NCBI RefSeq assembly: GCF_900107925.1
Contig: NZ_FNUJ01000004.1
Location: 186,001-250,000 of the forward strand
DNA length: 64,000 nucleotides
Direction of reading: 5' to 3'
Origin: Amycolatopsis pretoriensis
GTDB taxonomy: Bacteria; Actinomycetota; Actinomycetes; Mycobacteriales; Pseudonocardiaceae
The first letter of the stretch is position 1. Every line of letters starts with the position of its first letter. Positions 35,244 through 44,230 of the stretch are shown one piece after another. A program made the position numbers and the translations under genes. The notes under the pieces were generated by a model. It ran no database searches and was not told the origin of the DNA. It saw only the letters and a program-made list of their open reading frames with translations.

Positions 35244-36419
35244 TCAGTCCATGGTGAACGGGTCGAAGCGGATGCGTTCGAGCTCGACGCCGGCGGTCAG
35301 CAGCTTCGCGATCGTCGCCCGGATCATCTCGGGCGAGCCGGAGACGAGGACGTCGTGGTCCTTCCACGCGCCGCGCTGGGTCACCGCGTGGGCGAGCGTG
35401 CCGCGGTCGCCGCCCGGCACCGCGCCCTCCTCGGTGACCGGGGTGACCGTCAGCCACTTCGACACCGCGGTCAGCCGCCGGAGGTCGTCCAGCGCGTAGA
35501 GGTCCTCCGGTCTTCGGCCGCCGAAGAACAGGTGCACCGGCGGGTTGCGCTTCCAGTGCGCGAGGTCGTCGAGGATCGAGACGAACGGGGTGACCCCGGT
35601 GCCGCCGGCGATCATCAGCAGCCGCTTGCGCGTCGCGGTCGGGCGCACGTTGAGCGCGCCCATCGCCGGCCCGAGCCGCCAGACGTCCCCCGGCTTGGTG
35701 TGGTTGACGATGGAGCCGCTGACCCAGCCGCCGGGCACCGCGCGCACGTGGAACGTCATCTGGCCGTCGCCACGCGGCGCGCTCGCCGGGGAGAGGTAAC
35801 GCCACATCCGCGGCCGCTGCGGCACCTCCACGCTCACGTAGCTGCCGGCCCGGTAGGGCAGCAGCCCTTCGGTCTGCACCCGCACCATCGCGACGTCCCG
35901 GGACAGCCGGCGGTGGTCGAGCACCCGCGCCGCCCACGACGCCGGCCCGGTCTCGGCCTGCGCGGCCTCGCGCATGGTCTTGGCGATGAGCCCGTACGCG
36001 GTCGTCCACGCGCACTCGACCTCGTGCGTCCACTTCTGCTTGAGGAACCGTTTCAACGCGGCCAGCAGCGCGACCCCGACGGCGTCGTAGTGGCGGGAGA
36101 CGACGGCGAACTTGCGGTGGTCGCGGCCGAGCTGCCCGAGGAACGTGACCAGGTCGTCGGGCCGGTCGACCATCTGCACGACGTACACCAGCGCGCGCAG
36201 CAACCGGCTCCGCTGGTTCGCCATGGTGACCGGGAACAGGTCGCGGCAATCCGGGGCGATCACGAACAACGCGCCGTAGAAGTACTGCGCGAGTTCGTCG
36301 GCTTTCGGTTCGATCTCCGCAAAACTTTCACGAATAAGCCGGGCCAGTTCGCGGCCCTCCACCGCCGAAACGGGAACGGCCGGGGGCAACGGGGAGACCT
36401 TCAGTGATTCAGCGTTCAT
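35244..36419 (-). CDS. Globin-FAD/NAD(P)H oxidoreductase (flavohaemoprotein-like), copy 1
   Basis: A 391-residue fusion. An N-terminal globin domain (about residues 20-150) holds the B10 tyrosine in AQYFYGALF and the proximal histidine in GRDHRKFAV. A ferredoxin-reductase-like FAD domain (PYRAGSYVSVEVPQRPRMWRYLSPA, about 205-250) and an NAD(P)-binding domain (LLMIAGGTGVTPFVSILDDL; VLVSGSPEMIRATI) follow. This is the flavohaemoglobin layout: NO dioxygenation or an oxygen-linked redox role are candidates. It is about 70% similar by eye to the next gene and probably arose by tandem duplication. Confidence 0.9.
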   Translation of the reverse strand: MNAESLKVSPLPPAVPVSAVEGRELARLIRESFAEIEPKADELAQYFYGALFVIAPDCRDLFPVTMANQRSRLLRALVYVVQMVDRPDDLVTFLGQLGRDHRKFAVVSRHYDAVGVALLAALKRFLKQKWTHEVECAWTTAYGLIAKTMREAAQAETGPASWAARVLDHRRLSRDVAMVRVQTEGLLPYRAGSYVSVEVPQRPRMWRYLSPASAPRGDGQMTFHVRAVPGGWVSGSIVNHTKPGDVWRLGPAMGALNVRPTATRKRLLMIAGGTGVTPFVSILDDLAHWKRNPPVHLFFGGRRPEDLYALDDLRRLTAVSKWLTVTPVTEEGAVPGGDRGTLAHAVTQRGAWKDHDVLVSGSPEMIRATIAKLLTAGVELERIRFDPFTMD

Positions 36420-36601
36420 CGGGAACGGTTTTCTCCAGTCCTGCAAAGGCTTTTTTCGTGCCGTGTGTGCGGCGTCGCCGTGCGGTGCCGCCCCCGAGGG
36501 TTCCCGACTGTAGGCGAATTCCCGTGCAGATGCGCGTGATTCCGCGCGGTCCCGCTCGAACGGAGCAATTTCGCCACACGCGGTCAACCCCGTCTGGCGC
36601 A

Positions 36602-36643
36602 GCGTAAAAACGATCACCCGAAGGTTTTACGCGAAGCGCGTAA
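36602..36643. promoter_or_regulatory. Three alternating GCGTAA/TTACGC elements between the globin genes
   Basis: GCGTAAAA (36602-36609), TTTTACGC (36625-36632) and GCGTAA (36638-36643) form two mutually exclusive stems, or a cluster of protein-binding half-sites, in the 281-base space between the two globin-reductase genes, about 180 bases upstream of copy 1. The rest of this space is AT-richer than usual and shows no ORF I would call. Confidence 0.4.
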
Positions 36644-36700
36644 CAATTCCCGCTGTTCGTTCGATTTGTGCACCGGACGAGTGTGTCCGGCAATTTTTCG

Positions 36701-37876
36701 CTAGTCGATCGTGAACGGGTCGTACTGGATCTGGCCCAGTGCGCTGCCCGCGACCAGCATGCGCGACACCGTCGCGCGGATCATCGCCGGCGAGCCGGAG
36801 ACGAGGACGTCGTGGTCCGGCCAGGAGCCGTACCGCGTGATCGCCTCGGCGAGCGTGCCCTGCTCGAAGCCGGGGACGTCACCGCCGCGTTCGACCACCG
36901 GCGTCACGGTCAGCCAGGGGTTGACCGACGCGAGCGCGCGCAGCTCCTCGAGGTCGTAGAGGTCCTCGCGGGCCTGCCCGCCGTAGAAGAGGTGCGTCTT
37001 CGGGTTCTCGCCCCACAGCGCGAGGTGGTCGAGGATCGACCGCAGCGGCGCGACGCCCGTCCCGCCCGCGACCATCAGGACGCCTCGTGACGCTTCGCGG
37101 TCGACCGTCATCCTGCCGAGTGGCGGGCCGAGCCGCCAGACGTCGCCGGGCTGCGTGTGGCTGACGATCGCCCGGGACACCCAGCCGCCGTCGATCGCGC
37201 GGACGTGGAACTCGATGCCGCCGTCCTCACGCGGCGCGTTCGCCGGCGAGAGGTAGCGCCACAGCCGCGGCCGCTGCGGGACTTCGACGCTCACGTACTG
37301 GCCCGGGTGGTAGGGCACCGGCTGGTCGGGCACCAGCCGGACCAGCGCGAGGTCCCAGGTCAGCCGCCGGTGCTCGACGACGGTGGCCGACCACGACGGC
37401 GGGTTCGTGTCGGACGCGGCGGCGTCCTGCATGGCGCGCGCGGCGATGGTGAACGCCTCGGCCCACGCGCGCTCGACCTCGGGCGTCCACTCCCGGCCGA
37501 GGTGGTTCTTCAGCGACGCGAGCAGCGCCGTTCCGACGGCCTCGTAATGACGCGGGACCACGCCGAACTTGCGGTGGTCGCGCCCCAGCTGCCGCAGGAA
37601 CGGCGCGAGGTCGTCGGGCCGGTCGACCATCTGCACGATGTGCACCAGCGCGCGCACCAGCCGGCCGCGCTGGATCTCCATGTTGATCGGGAAGAAGTCG
37701 CGCGTGGTCGGCGCGAGGGTGAACAGCATCCCGTAGAAGAACTGGGAGATTTCGGCGATGTAGGGCTCCGACTTGGCCCAGCTGTCCCGGATGAGCCGGA
37801 CCATCGCGGTGACGGCCGCGGGGGCCTCACGCGGGGCCGAAGACCTGGGGAACGGGCTGACCGAGTCGGCGGTCAT
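36701..37876 (-). CDS. Globin-FAD/NAD(P)H oxidoreductase (flavohaemoprotein-like), copy 2
   Basis: A 391-residue paralogue of the preceding entry with the same three domains. The globin part has B10 tyrosine in SQFFYGMLF and proximal histidine in GRDHRKFGV. The FAD motif is PYHPGQYVSVEVPQRPRLWRYLSPA, the nucleotide motif VLMVAGGTGVAPLRSILDHL, and the C-terminus QIQYDPFTID. Identical length and near-identical signatures point to a local duplication with later divergence. It faces a divergent MarR gene across 233 bases that contain a candidate operator. Confidence 0.9.
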   Translation of the reverse strand: MTADSVSPFPRSSAPREAPAAVTAMVRLIRDSWAKSEPYIAEISQFFYGMLFTLAPTTRDFFPINMEIQRGRLVRALVHIVQMVDRPDDLAPFLRQLGRDHRKFGVVPRHYEAVGTALLASLKNHLGREWTPEVERAWAEAFTIAARAMQDAAASDTNPPSWSATVVEHRRLTWDLALVRLVPDQPVPYHPGQYVSVEVPQRPRLWRYLSPANAPREDGGIEFHVRAIDGGWVSRAIVSHTQPGDVWRLGPPLGRMTVDREASRGVLMVAGGTGVAPLRSILDHLALWGENPKTHLFYGGQAREDLYDLEELRALASVNPWLTVTPVVERGGDVPGFEQGTLAEAITRYGSWPDHDVLVSGSPAMIRATVSRMLVAGSALGQIQYDPFTID

Positions 37877-38075
37877 GGGTTGCGGCCGCCTCCTGGATCT
37901 CTAGCCACTGCTGCACCTCAATCACTCGACCGCGCCGCGCGCGCGGTCCGTCCGCAGGGTAGCCGCCGGGCGCCCTTTTGCCCGCATTGTTGCTCCGACC
38001 GGGTGTATTGCGGCCGGTGACGGCGTGGGCGACCTCACCGGGCCGATCCTTGCTCGCGCAAGCGATGCGCAATAA

Positions 38076-38092
38076 ACTTGTATGGCACAAGT
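38076..38092. promoter_or_regulatory. Candidate MarR operator at the globin/marR divergent promoter
   Basis: ACTTGT-atggc-ACAAGT, a perfect 6-bp inverted repeat, ends 17 bases before the marR start codon, in the space shared with the divergent globin-reductase gene. TTGT-N5-ACAA spacing is common for MarR proteins. Confidence 0.5.
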
Positions 38093-38109
38093 AATGGCGG
38101 GAGGGCCAG

Positions 38110-38595
38110 ATGGGCTTCGACGACACCGACGACGACGTCCGGGTCGAGCTCATGCGTGAGCTGAAGACCGCGTCGCAGCTCCAGCACGCCTGGATCATGC
38201 AGGCCTGGCAGGACCAGCCGGGGCTGCACCCCGCGGCCGCGATGCTGCTGTCGGACCTGGCGAAGAACGGCGAAGCCAGGCCGTCCGAGCTGGCCAAGCG
38301 CCGGTTCGTCGACCTCTCGGTGGTCAGCAGGCAGATCACGCAGCTGTCCGCCGCCGGGCTGGTGGACCGCCGGCCCGCACCCGAAGACGGCCGCGCGTCC
38401 CTGGTGAGCGTGTCCGAGAAGGGGCGCGCCGAGCTCGCCCGCTGGCGGGTCAACTACCTCGAGTTCATGGAGAAGGCCCTCGGCGGCTGGGACGACGAGC
38501 GCGTCACCGACCTCACCGGGCGGCTCGCCGAGATGAACGCCGACCTCCGGCGGGCCCTCGGCAGTGCGGCCTGCCTGGCCGACACGAACAAGTGA
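38110..38595 (+). CDS. MarR family transcriptional regulator
   Basis: A 161-residue winged-helix regulator. The HTH is EARPSELAKRRFVDLSVVSRQITQLSAAGLVDRRPAPEDGRASLVSVSEKG (residues about 55-105), with the DGR wing. It is divergent from globin-reductase copy 2 and upstream of an MFS transporter on its own strand. An inverted repeat lies in its promoter. It probably represses itself and one or both neighbours. The ATG has a GGGAGG site 7 bases before. Confidence 0.92.
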   Translation: MGFDDTDDDVRVELMRELKTASQLQHAWIMQAWQDQPGLHPAAAMLLSDLAKNGEARPSELAKRRFVDLSVVSRQITQLSAAGLVDRRPAPEDGRASLVSVSEKGRAELARWRVNYLEFMEKALGGWDDERVTDLTGRLAEMNADLRRALGSAACLADTNK

Positions 38596-38695
38596 CGTAG
38601 TGCTCGCGCAGGCGCACCGGCAGTTGCATTTCGCACGCCGGAATGTCTCCGTTCGGTCCTGACCCGGCGGCGGGCCCCGGGGTTAACGTCGGAAG

Positions 38696-39883
38696 GTGAC
38701 GCGTAGCCGGGTCGCACTGCTGTGCGCGCTGGGGATCGACAACTTCGGCTCAGGTCTGTTCCTCCCGTTGGCGCTGGTCTACGTGACGCAAGTGGTCGGT
38801 GTGCCGCTCGCGGTGGCGGGCACGGCCGTCACGCTCGGCACGATCGGCGGGCTGGTCGTGCCGCCGCTGGCCGGCCGGCTCGTCGACCGCGTCGGACCAC
38901 GGACCGTGGTCATCGGCGCGCAACTGCTGCAGGCCGCCGGAGCGGGCGCGTACCTGCTCGCCGACGCCGCCGGGCCGGTCGTGGCCGCCGCGGTGCTGCT
39001 CGCCACCGGGCAGCAGCTCTTCTACAGCTGCCTGTTCGTGTTCATCGCCGACGTCGCGGGTGACGTCCCGAAGGATCGGCCGTTCGCCGAGGTGGGGATG
39101 GTGCGGGCCGGCTGCTTCGGCCTCGGTGGGCTCGTCGCGGGCGCGCTGCTGACCTGGCTCGGGGCGGTCGGGTACCGGATCGCGCTCGTCCTCGACGTCG
39201 TGACGTTCTTCGTGGCCGCTTCGATCCTCGCTCTGTTCGTCCGGCTCGCGCGGCCGCACAAGCCGCAAAGCGAACGATCGGTCAAGGTCCTGCGCGACCG
39301 GCCGTACCTCGCGTTGATCCTCTTCAGCGGGCTCTTCGGGCTCTCGCTCGACTTCTTCCTCATCGGGACGCCGGTGTTCGTGCTCGACCGGCTGCACGGC
39401 CCGGCCTGGCTGCCCGGCGCGATCCTCGCCCTGCTGACCGTGCTGACCAGCGTCGGTGGCACGCTCGCGCTGCGGCTCACCGCCCGGCTGACCCGGATCG
39501 CGGCGATGCGCGCGGGCTCGGCGCTGTTCGCCGCGTGGTGCCTGGTCAGCCTCGGCGTGCTGCTCGTGCCGGACGGCTGGCAGGTGGCGTACCTGCTGGT
39601 CGCGACGCTCATCTTCGCCGCCGGCGACCTGGTCTTCGGCCCGCGTTCGGGGGCGCTCGCCGAAGCCGCGGCACCTCCGGTGGCCCGCGGCCGTTATCTG
39701 GCTGCGTACCAGTACGCGTTCACCATGGCGCAGGTCCTCGCGCCCGTCGTGGTGGCGTTGTTCTCGGTCGCCGACTGGTTACCCTGGGTGCTGGTCGGGG
39801 CGTGCGCCGGTCTCGCCGTCGCCGGGCTCGGGATGCTCGGCTCGCGGTTGCCGGCGGGTGCCGTCGCACCCGGTCAGAGTTGA
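38696..39883 (+). CDS. MFS transporter
   Basis: A 395-residue membrane protein with about 12 hydrophobic helices. The MFS loop motif is LAGRLVDRVGPRTVVIGAQ between helices 2 and 3. It resembles drug or metabolite exporters of the DHA type; the substrate is unknown. GTG start at 38696, 100 bases after the MarR gene. Its stop codon lies within the HAIR operator of clpB. Confidence 0.87.
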   Translation: MTRSRVALLCALGIDNFGSGLFLPLALVYVTQVVGVPLAVAGTAVTLGTIGGLVVPPLAGRLVDRVGPRTVVIGAQLLQAAGAGAYLLADAAGPVVAAAVLLATGQQLFYSCLFVFIADVAGDVPKDRPFAEVGMVRAGCFGLGGLVAGALLTWLGAVGYRIALVLDVVTFFVAASILALFVRLARPHKPQSERSVKVLRDRPYLALILFSGLFGLSLDFFLIGTPVFVLDRLHGPAWLPGAILALLTVLTSVGGTLALRLTARLTRIAAMRAGSALFAAWCLVSLGVLLVPDGWQVAYLLVATLIFAAGDLVFGPRSGALAEAAAPPVARGRYLAAYQYAFTMAQVLAPVVVALFSVADWLPWVLVGACAGLAVAGLGMLGSRLPAGAVAPGQS

Positions 39884-39899
39884 GCGGAACAGACTCAAG
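39879..39899. promoter_or_regulatory. HAIR operator (HspR site) of clpB
   Basis: GTTGAGC-N7-ACTCAAG has exactly the same two arms as the HAIR before dnaK. It starts within the last codons of the MFS gene and lies 80 bases before clpB. A GGATAG -10-like box follows near 39915, as at dnaK. Confidence 0.93.
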
Positions 39900-39979
39900 T
39901 TTTCGTGCGTTAAGGATAGTGTCAGGTCTCGGTCAGGCCTGTCACCTGGACTTTTGATGTATCGAGCATGAGGTGAGGG

Positions 39980-42574
39980 ATGGACGCTTTCAACCCGACC
40001 ACGAAGACCCAGCAGGCGATCTCGTCCGCGGCGCAGGCGGCCACCATGGCCGGCAACCCGCACGTGTCGGCCGCCCACCTGCTGGGCGCCCTGCTGGCGC
40101 AGGGTGAGGGGCTGACCGCACCGCTGCTGACCGCGGTCGGGGCCGACCCGGGGGTGGTGCACAAGGAGCTCGAACCGCTGATCGCGGCGCTGCCGTCGGC
40201 GACCGGCGCGACGGTGTCGAGCCCGCAGTTCGACACCTTCGCCGTCAAGTCGCTGACGCGTGCGCAGAAGCTGGCCACCGAGCTGGGCGACGAGTACGTC
40301 TCGACCGAGCACCTGCTCGTCGGGCTCGCGACCGAAGGCGGCCAGGTGGCCGACCTGCTCAAGCGCCACGGCGCGACGCCGGACGCGCTGCAGGAGGCGT
40401 TCGTCAAGGTCCGCGGCTCCGCCCGGATCACCAGCGAGGACCCGGAGAGCACGTTCAAGGCGCTGGAGAAGTACGGCGTCGACCTGACCGACCGTGCCCG
40501 CGCCGGCGAGCTCGACCCGGTCATCGGGCGCGACACCGAGATCCGCCGCGTCGTGCAGGTGCTGTCGCGGCGCACGAAGAACAACCCGGTCCTGATCGGC
40601 GAGCCGGGCGTAGGCAAGACGGCCATCGTCGAAGGCCTGGCCCAGCGCATCGTCGCCGGGGACGTGCCCGAGTCGCTGCGCGGCAAGCGCGTCGTCGCCC
40701 TCGACCTCGGGTCGATGGTGGCCGGCGCGAAGTTCCGCGGCGAGTTCGAGGAGCGGTTGAAGGCCGTGCTCAAGGAGATCACCGACTCCGCGGGCGAGGT
40801 CGTCACGTTCATCGACGAGCTGCACACGATCGTCGGCGCCGGCGCGACCGGCGAGGGTGCGATGGACGCGGGCAACATGATCAAGCCGATGCTCGCCCGT
40901 GGCGAGCTGCGGATGGTCGGCGCGACCACGCTCGACGAGTACCGCCAGCACATCGAGAAGGACGCCGCCCTGGAGCGGCGCTTCCAGCAGGTGCTCGTCG
41001 GCGAGCCGTCGCCGGAGGACACCATCGCGATCCTGCGCGGGCTGAAGGAGCGTTACGAGGTCCACCACGGTGTCCGGATCACGGACGCCGCGCTGGTCGC
41101 CGCCGCGACGCTGTCCGACCGCTACATCACCGCGCGCTTCCTGCCGGACAAGGCCATCGACCTCGTCGACGAGGCCGCGTCCAAGCTGCGCATGGAGATC
41201 GACTCGCGGCCGGTGGAGATCGACGAGGTCGAGCGCGCGGTGCGTCGCCTCGAGATCGAGGAGATGGCGCTCGCGAAGGAGAGCGACGCCGCTTCTCGCG
41301 ACCGGCTGGCCGCGTTGCGCGCGGAGCTGGCGGAGAAGCGCGAGACGCTGACCGCGTTGACCGCGCGCTGGCAGAACGAGAAGGGCTCGATCGAGAAGGT
41401 CCGCGAGCTCAAGGAGCAGCTGGAGCAGCTGCGCGGCGAGTCCGAACGCGCCGAGCGCGACGGCGACCTCGGCAAGGCCGCCGAGCTGCGCTACGGCCGG
41501 ATCCCGGCGCTGGAGAAGGAGTTCGAAGCGGCCACCGCGGCGAGCGAGGTCAGCCAGCAGAACGTGATGCTCAAGGAAGAGGTCGGCGCGGACGACGTCG
41601 CCGACGTCGTGAGCGCGTGGACCGGCATTCCGGCCGGCCGGCTGCTCGAGGGTGAGACCGGCAAGCTGCTCCGGATGGAGGAGGAGCTGGGCCGGCGCGT
41701 CATCGGACAGGCCGAAGCCGTGCAGGTCGTCGCGGACGCGGTGCGCCGCAGCCGGGCCGGCGTCGCCGACCCCGACCGCCCGACCGGCTCGTTCCTGTTC
41801 CTCGGCCCGACCGGTGTCGGCAAGACCGAGCTGGCCAAGGCGCTGGCGGAGTTCCTGTTCGACGACGAGCGCGCGATGCAGCGCATCGACATGAGCGAGT
41901 ACGCCGAGAAGCACTCGGTGGCGCGCCTGGTCGGGGCCCCGCCGGGCTACGTCGGGTACGACCAGGGCGGCCAGCTGACCGAGGCCGTCCGGCGGCGCCC
42001 GTACTCGGTGGTCCTGCTCGACGAGGTGGAGAAGGCGCACCCGGACGTCTTCGACGTGCTGCTGCAGGTCCTCGACGACGGGCGGCTGACCGACGGCCAG
42101 GGCCGGACGGTGGACTTCCGCAACACCATCCTGATCCTGACCTCGAACCTCGGTTCGCAGGCCATCGCCGACCCGTCGCTCGACGAGCGGCAGCGGCGGG
42201 ACGCGGTGCTGAACGTGGTCCAGCGGCAGTTCAAGCCGGAGTTCCTCAACCGGCTCGACGACATCGTCGTGTTCCACTCGCTCGGCACCGAGCAGCTGAC
42301 GTCCATTGTGGACATCCAGGTGGCCCGGCTGGCCGCGCGGCTGGCCCAGCGCCGGCTGAACCTGGACGTGACGGACGGCGCCCGCGAGTGGCTGGCGCTG
42401 AACGGCTTCGACCCGATCTACGGCGCCCGCCCGCTGCGGCGGCTGGTCCAGTCGGCGATCGGCGACAAGCTGGCGAAGGAGCTGCTGTCCGGCGAAATCC
42501 GGGACGGCGACACCGTGCGCGTCGACATCCCGGAGCTGGAGGCGGGCGACTCGCTGACCGTCGAGCGCGTCTGA
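39980..42574 (+). CDS. clpB: ATP-dependent chaperone ClpB
   Basis: An 864-residue disaggregase, full length. An N-terminal double-repeat domain (AHLLGALLAQGEGLTAPLL; STEHLLVGLATEGG) precedes the first AAA+ domain, with GEPGVGKT near residue 210. The coiled-coil middle domain spans about 410-530. The second AAA+ domain has GPTGVGKT near 612, and the C-terminal arm holds GARPLRRLVQSAIGDKLAKELL. It pulls proteins out of aggregates with the DnaK system. Its promoter carries a HAIR site, so HspR couples it to dnaK. Confidence 0.98.
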   Translation: MDAFNPTTKTQQAISSAAQAATMAGNPHVSAAHLLGALLAQGEGLTAPLLTAVGADPGVVHKELEPLIAALPSATGATVSSPQFDTFAVKSLTRAQKLATELGDEYVSTEHLLVGLATEGGQVADLLKRHGATPDALQEAFVKVRGSARITSEDPESTFKALEKYGVDLTDRARAGELDPVIGRDTEIRRVVQVLSRRTKNNPVLIGEPGVGKTAIVEGLAQRIVAGDVPESLRGKRVVALDLGSMVAGAKFRGEFEERLKAVLKEITDSAGEVVTFIDELHTIVGAGATGEGAMDAGNMIKPMLARGELRMVGATTLDEYRQHIEKDAALERRFQQVLVGEPSPEDTIAILRGLKERYEVHHGVRITDAALVAAATLSDRYITARFLPDKAIDLVDEAASKLRMEIDSRPVEIDEVERAVRRLEIEEMALAKESDAASRDRLAALRAELAEKRETLTALTARWQNEKGSIEKVRELKEQLEQLRGESERAERDGDLGKAAELRYGRIPALEKEFEAATAASEVSQQNVMLKEEVGADDVADVVSAWTGIPAGRLLEGETGKLLRMEEELGRRVIGQAEAVQVVADAVRRSRAGVADPDRPTGSFLFLGPTGVGKTELAKALAEFLFDDERAMQRIDMSEYAEKHSVARLVGAPPGYVGYDQGGQLTEAVRRRPYSVVLLDEVEKAHPDVFDVLLQVLDDGRLTDGQGRTVDFRNTILILTSNLGSQAIADPSLDERQRRDAVLNVVQRQFKPEFLNRLDDIVVFHSLGTEQLTSIVDIQVARLAARLAQRRLNLDVTDGAREWLALNGFDPIYGARPLRRLVQSAIGDKLAKELLSGEIRDGDTVRVDIPELEAGDSLTVERV

Positions 42575-42583
42575 CCCGGGTCC

Positions 42584-42620
42584 GTGGAGGCCATCACGAG
42601 TTCCTCGTGGTGGCCTTCAC
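42584..42620 (+). terminator. Terminator hairpin after clpB
   Basis: A 17-bp stem (left arm GTGGAGGCCATCACGAG, two G-T pairs) with a 3-base loop, starting 9 bases after the clpB stop. Confidence 0.7.
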
Positions 42621-42744
42621 GGCGTTCCTGGGCGTCCACAGTAGAGATTTGTCGACAGGGTCGCGGAGAAATGGTCCGAACGGGCCCGGCGACACGGGTA
42701 CCGGCGATCATCTCTTCGGCCTAGCAGGCGATACCCTGCACGTC

Positions 42745-43503
42745 GTGGGTATTCCGGCGTGGATCTGGTTCGTCATCGCGGCCGTCGCCCTGGTGGCGGG
42801 CCTCGGGCTGCTCGCTGCCGATCGGGCGAAGGAGGGCTCGCGCAACCGCGAGCGCATGCGCTGGGCCCAGTTGCGCGGCTGGCAGTTCGTCGAAGAGGAC
42901 GAACGGCTGCCGCAGCAGTGGTCCAACGGTGCGATCGGTTACTTCGGCGCGGACGCCGCCGTGAACGTCGTCGCGGGCTCGACCTTCACCTCCGACGGCC
43001 GCCGCCCGGTGTTCATCTTCGACATCGAGTCCGAGGGGCAGATCCCGGCCGTCGTCGTCGCCGTGCGCTGCAACAAGAAGCACCGGATCCCGATCGAGAT
43101 GTGGCTGTCCAGCGTGCCGTTCCAGCGCGCCGACATGCCCGAGATGCTCGGCCCGATCGGCTCGCGCTACGCCTTCGCGGACGACGCCGACGGCGCCCGC
43201 GCGGTCATCACCCAGGAGCTCGTCGACGCCGCGGACCAGCTCGGCGGGGACGTCGGCGTGGCGTGGCTCGAGGCCGAGTGGGTGCTCGCCAGCGTCGTCC
43301 CGACCGCCGGGCCGTCCCGGCTCGAGCGGCTGCTGCGCGACCTCGGCGAGATCGCGGACATCGTCGACCCGTTCGACGAGGACTACGACGCGGGCCGCCA
43401 CCAGGCGAGCGCACCGATCCCGACCATCGGCGGCAACCCGCCGACCCCCGCCGCCGGGACGCCGATCCCGCTGCCGGCCGAGCCGCCGGCGCCGCAGGAC
43501 TAG
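42745..43503 (+). CDS. Membrane-anchored hypothetical protein
   Basis: A 252-residue protein with one N-terminal membrane helix (WIWFVIAAVALVAGLGLLAA) and a soluble domain I do not recognise. The domain includes RWAQLRGWQFVEEDERLP, VVAGSTFTSDGRRPVFIFDIES and LVDAADQLGGDVGVAWLEAEWVLASV. The tail is Pro-rich. The WAQLRGW...GRRPV pattern recurs in uncharacterised actinobacterial membrane proteins. The GTG at 42745 follows a GATACC-type -10 region. It overlaps the next, convergent gene by 4 bases. Confidence 0.7.
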   Translation: MGIPAWIWFVIAAVALVAGLGLLAADRAKEGSRNRERMRWAQLRGWQFVEEDERLPQQWSNGAIGYFGADAAVNVVAGSTFTSDGRRPVFIFDIESEGQIPAVVVAVRCNKKHRIPIEMWLSSVPFQRADMPEMLGPIGSRYAFADDADGARAVITQELVDAADQLGGDVGVAWLEAEWVLASVVPTAGPSRLERLLRDLGEIADIVDPFDEDYDAGRHQASAPIPTIGGNPPTPAAGTPIPLPAEPPAPQD

Positions 43504-44159
43504 AGCACTCGCTGGTCGAGCACGCTGGCCGTCAGCGTGCCGCGCAACGACGTCGTCCCGCCCTGGACGTGGACGACGTGGTCGACCCCGAGGTCGCCGC
43601 TGAAGGACCCCGCCGTCGTCTTGACCAGCCCGGACGCCGGGCCGAGCTGACCGCCGAGCTCGTGCGTCTGGCCGGCTTCGAGGTCGCCCGCGAAGCTGCC
43701 GATCGCGTGCACCTCCGACGTCGTGCCGACCGCGCCCAGGCGGCCGAGGTCCACGGCCTGCCCCGACGACCGCCGCAGGGCGGCCCCGCCCGTGAGGTCG
43801 CCGGTGAACAGCCCCGCGTCGAGCTGCTCGGCGTTCTCGCTCAGGACGTCGACCCCGTTGCCCAGCCAGACGCCGTGGCGCGCGCGCTCGACGGCACCCG
43901 CGCGGTCGCCCCGGGTGGCGACGGCCTCCGTGCGGTCGGCCGCGAGCCGGACGTCGCCGAGCTGCTTGCCGACGAAGTCGCGGCGGCTCGCCGAGAGCGT
44001 GTCGCCGTCGTTGTCGAGCGTGGTGGAGTGCCGGTGCTCGAGGGGCAGGGCCAGGTCGGCCGGGGCCGCGAACGCCGTCGCGGGGGCCGCGAACAGGAGG
44101 GCCACGGGCGCGGCGACCTTGGGCAGGTAGCCGCTCTTGCGCCTGCTGTGCTTACCCAT
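43500..44159 (-). CDS. Secreted hypothetical protein
   Basis: A 219-residue exported protein. A signal peptide (LPKVAAPVALLFAAPATAFAAPA) follows a basic start, MGKHSRRKSG. The mature part has loose Gly/Asp-containing repeats (GLFTGDLTGG, IGSFAGDLEAGQ, GSFSGDLGVDHVV) that suggest a beta-structure; no known domain. It ends convergent to the membrane protein, and the SDR gene diverges from it across 71 bases. Confidence 0.72.
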   Translation of the reverse strand: MGKHSRRKSGYLPKVAAPVALLFAAPATAFAAPADLALPLEHRHSTTLDNDGDTLSASRRDFVGKQLGDVRLAADRTEAVATRGDRAGAVERARHGVWLGNGVDVLSENAEQLDAGLFTGDLTGGAALRRSSGQAVDLGRLGAVGTTSEVHAIGSFAGDLEAGQTHELGGQLGPASGLVKTTAGSFSGDLGVDHVVHVQGGTTSLRGTLTASVLDQRVL

Positions 44160-44230
44160 GCGCGGGACGATAACCCGGGCTCGAAACGGCTGCACCCGGA
44201 GCCCCTGACCTGTGGGTATCGTTCACTCAC

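Noticed and set aside
39779..42277. An 832-codon open frame opposite clpB
   Set aside because: Antisense frame in a highly conserved gene; composition is that of a mirror frame and nothing in it resembles a protein family.
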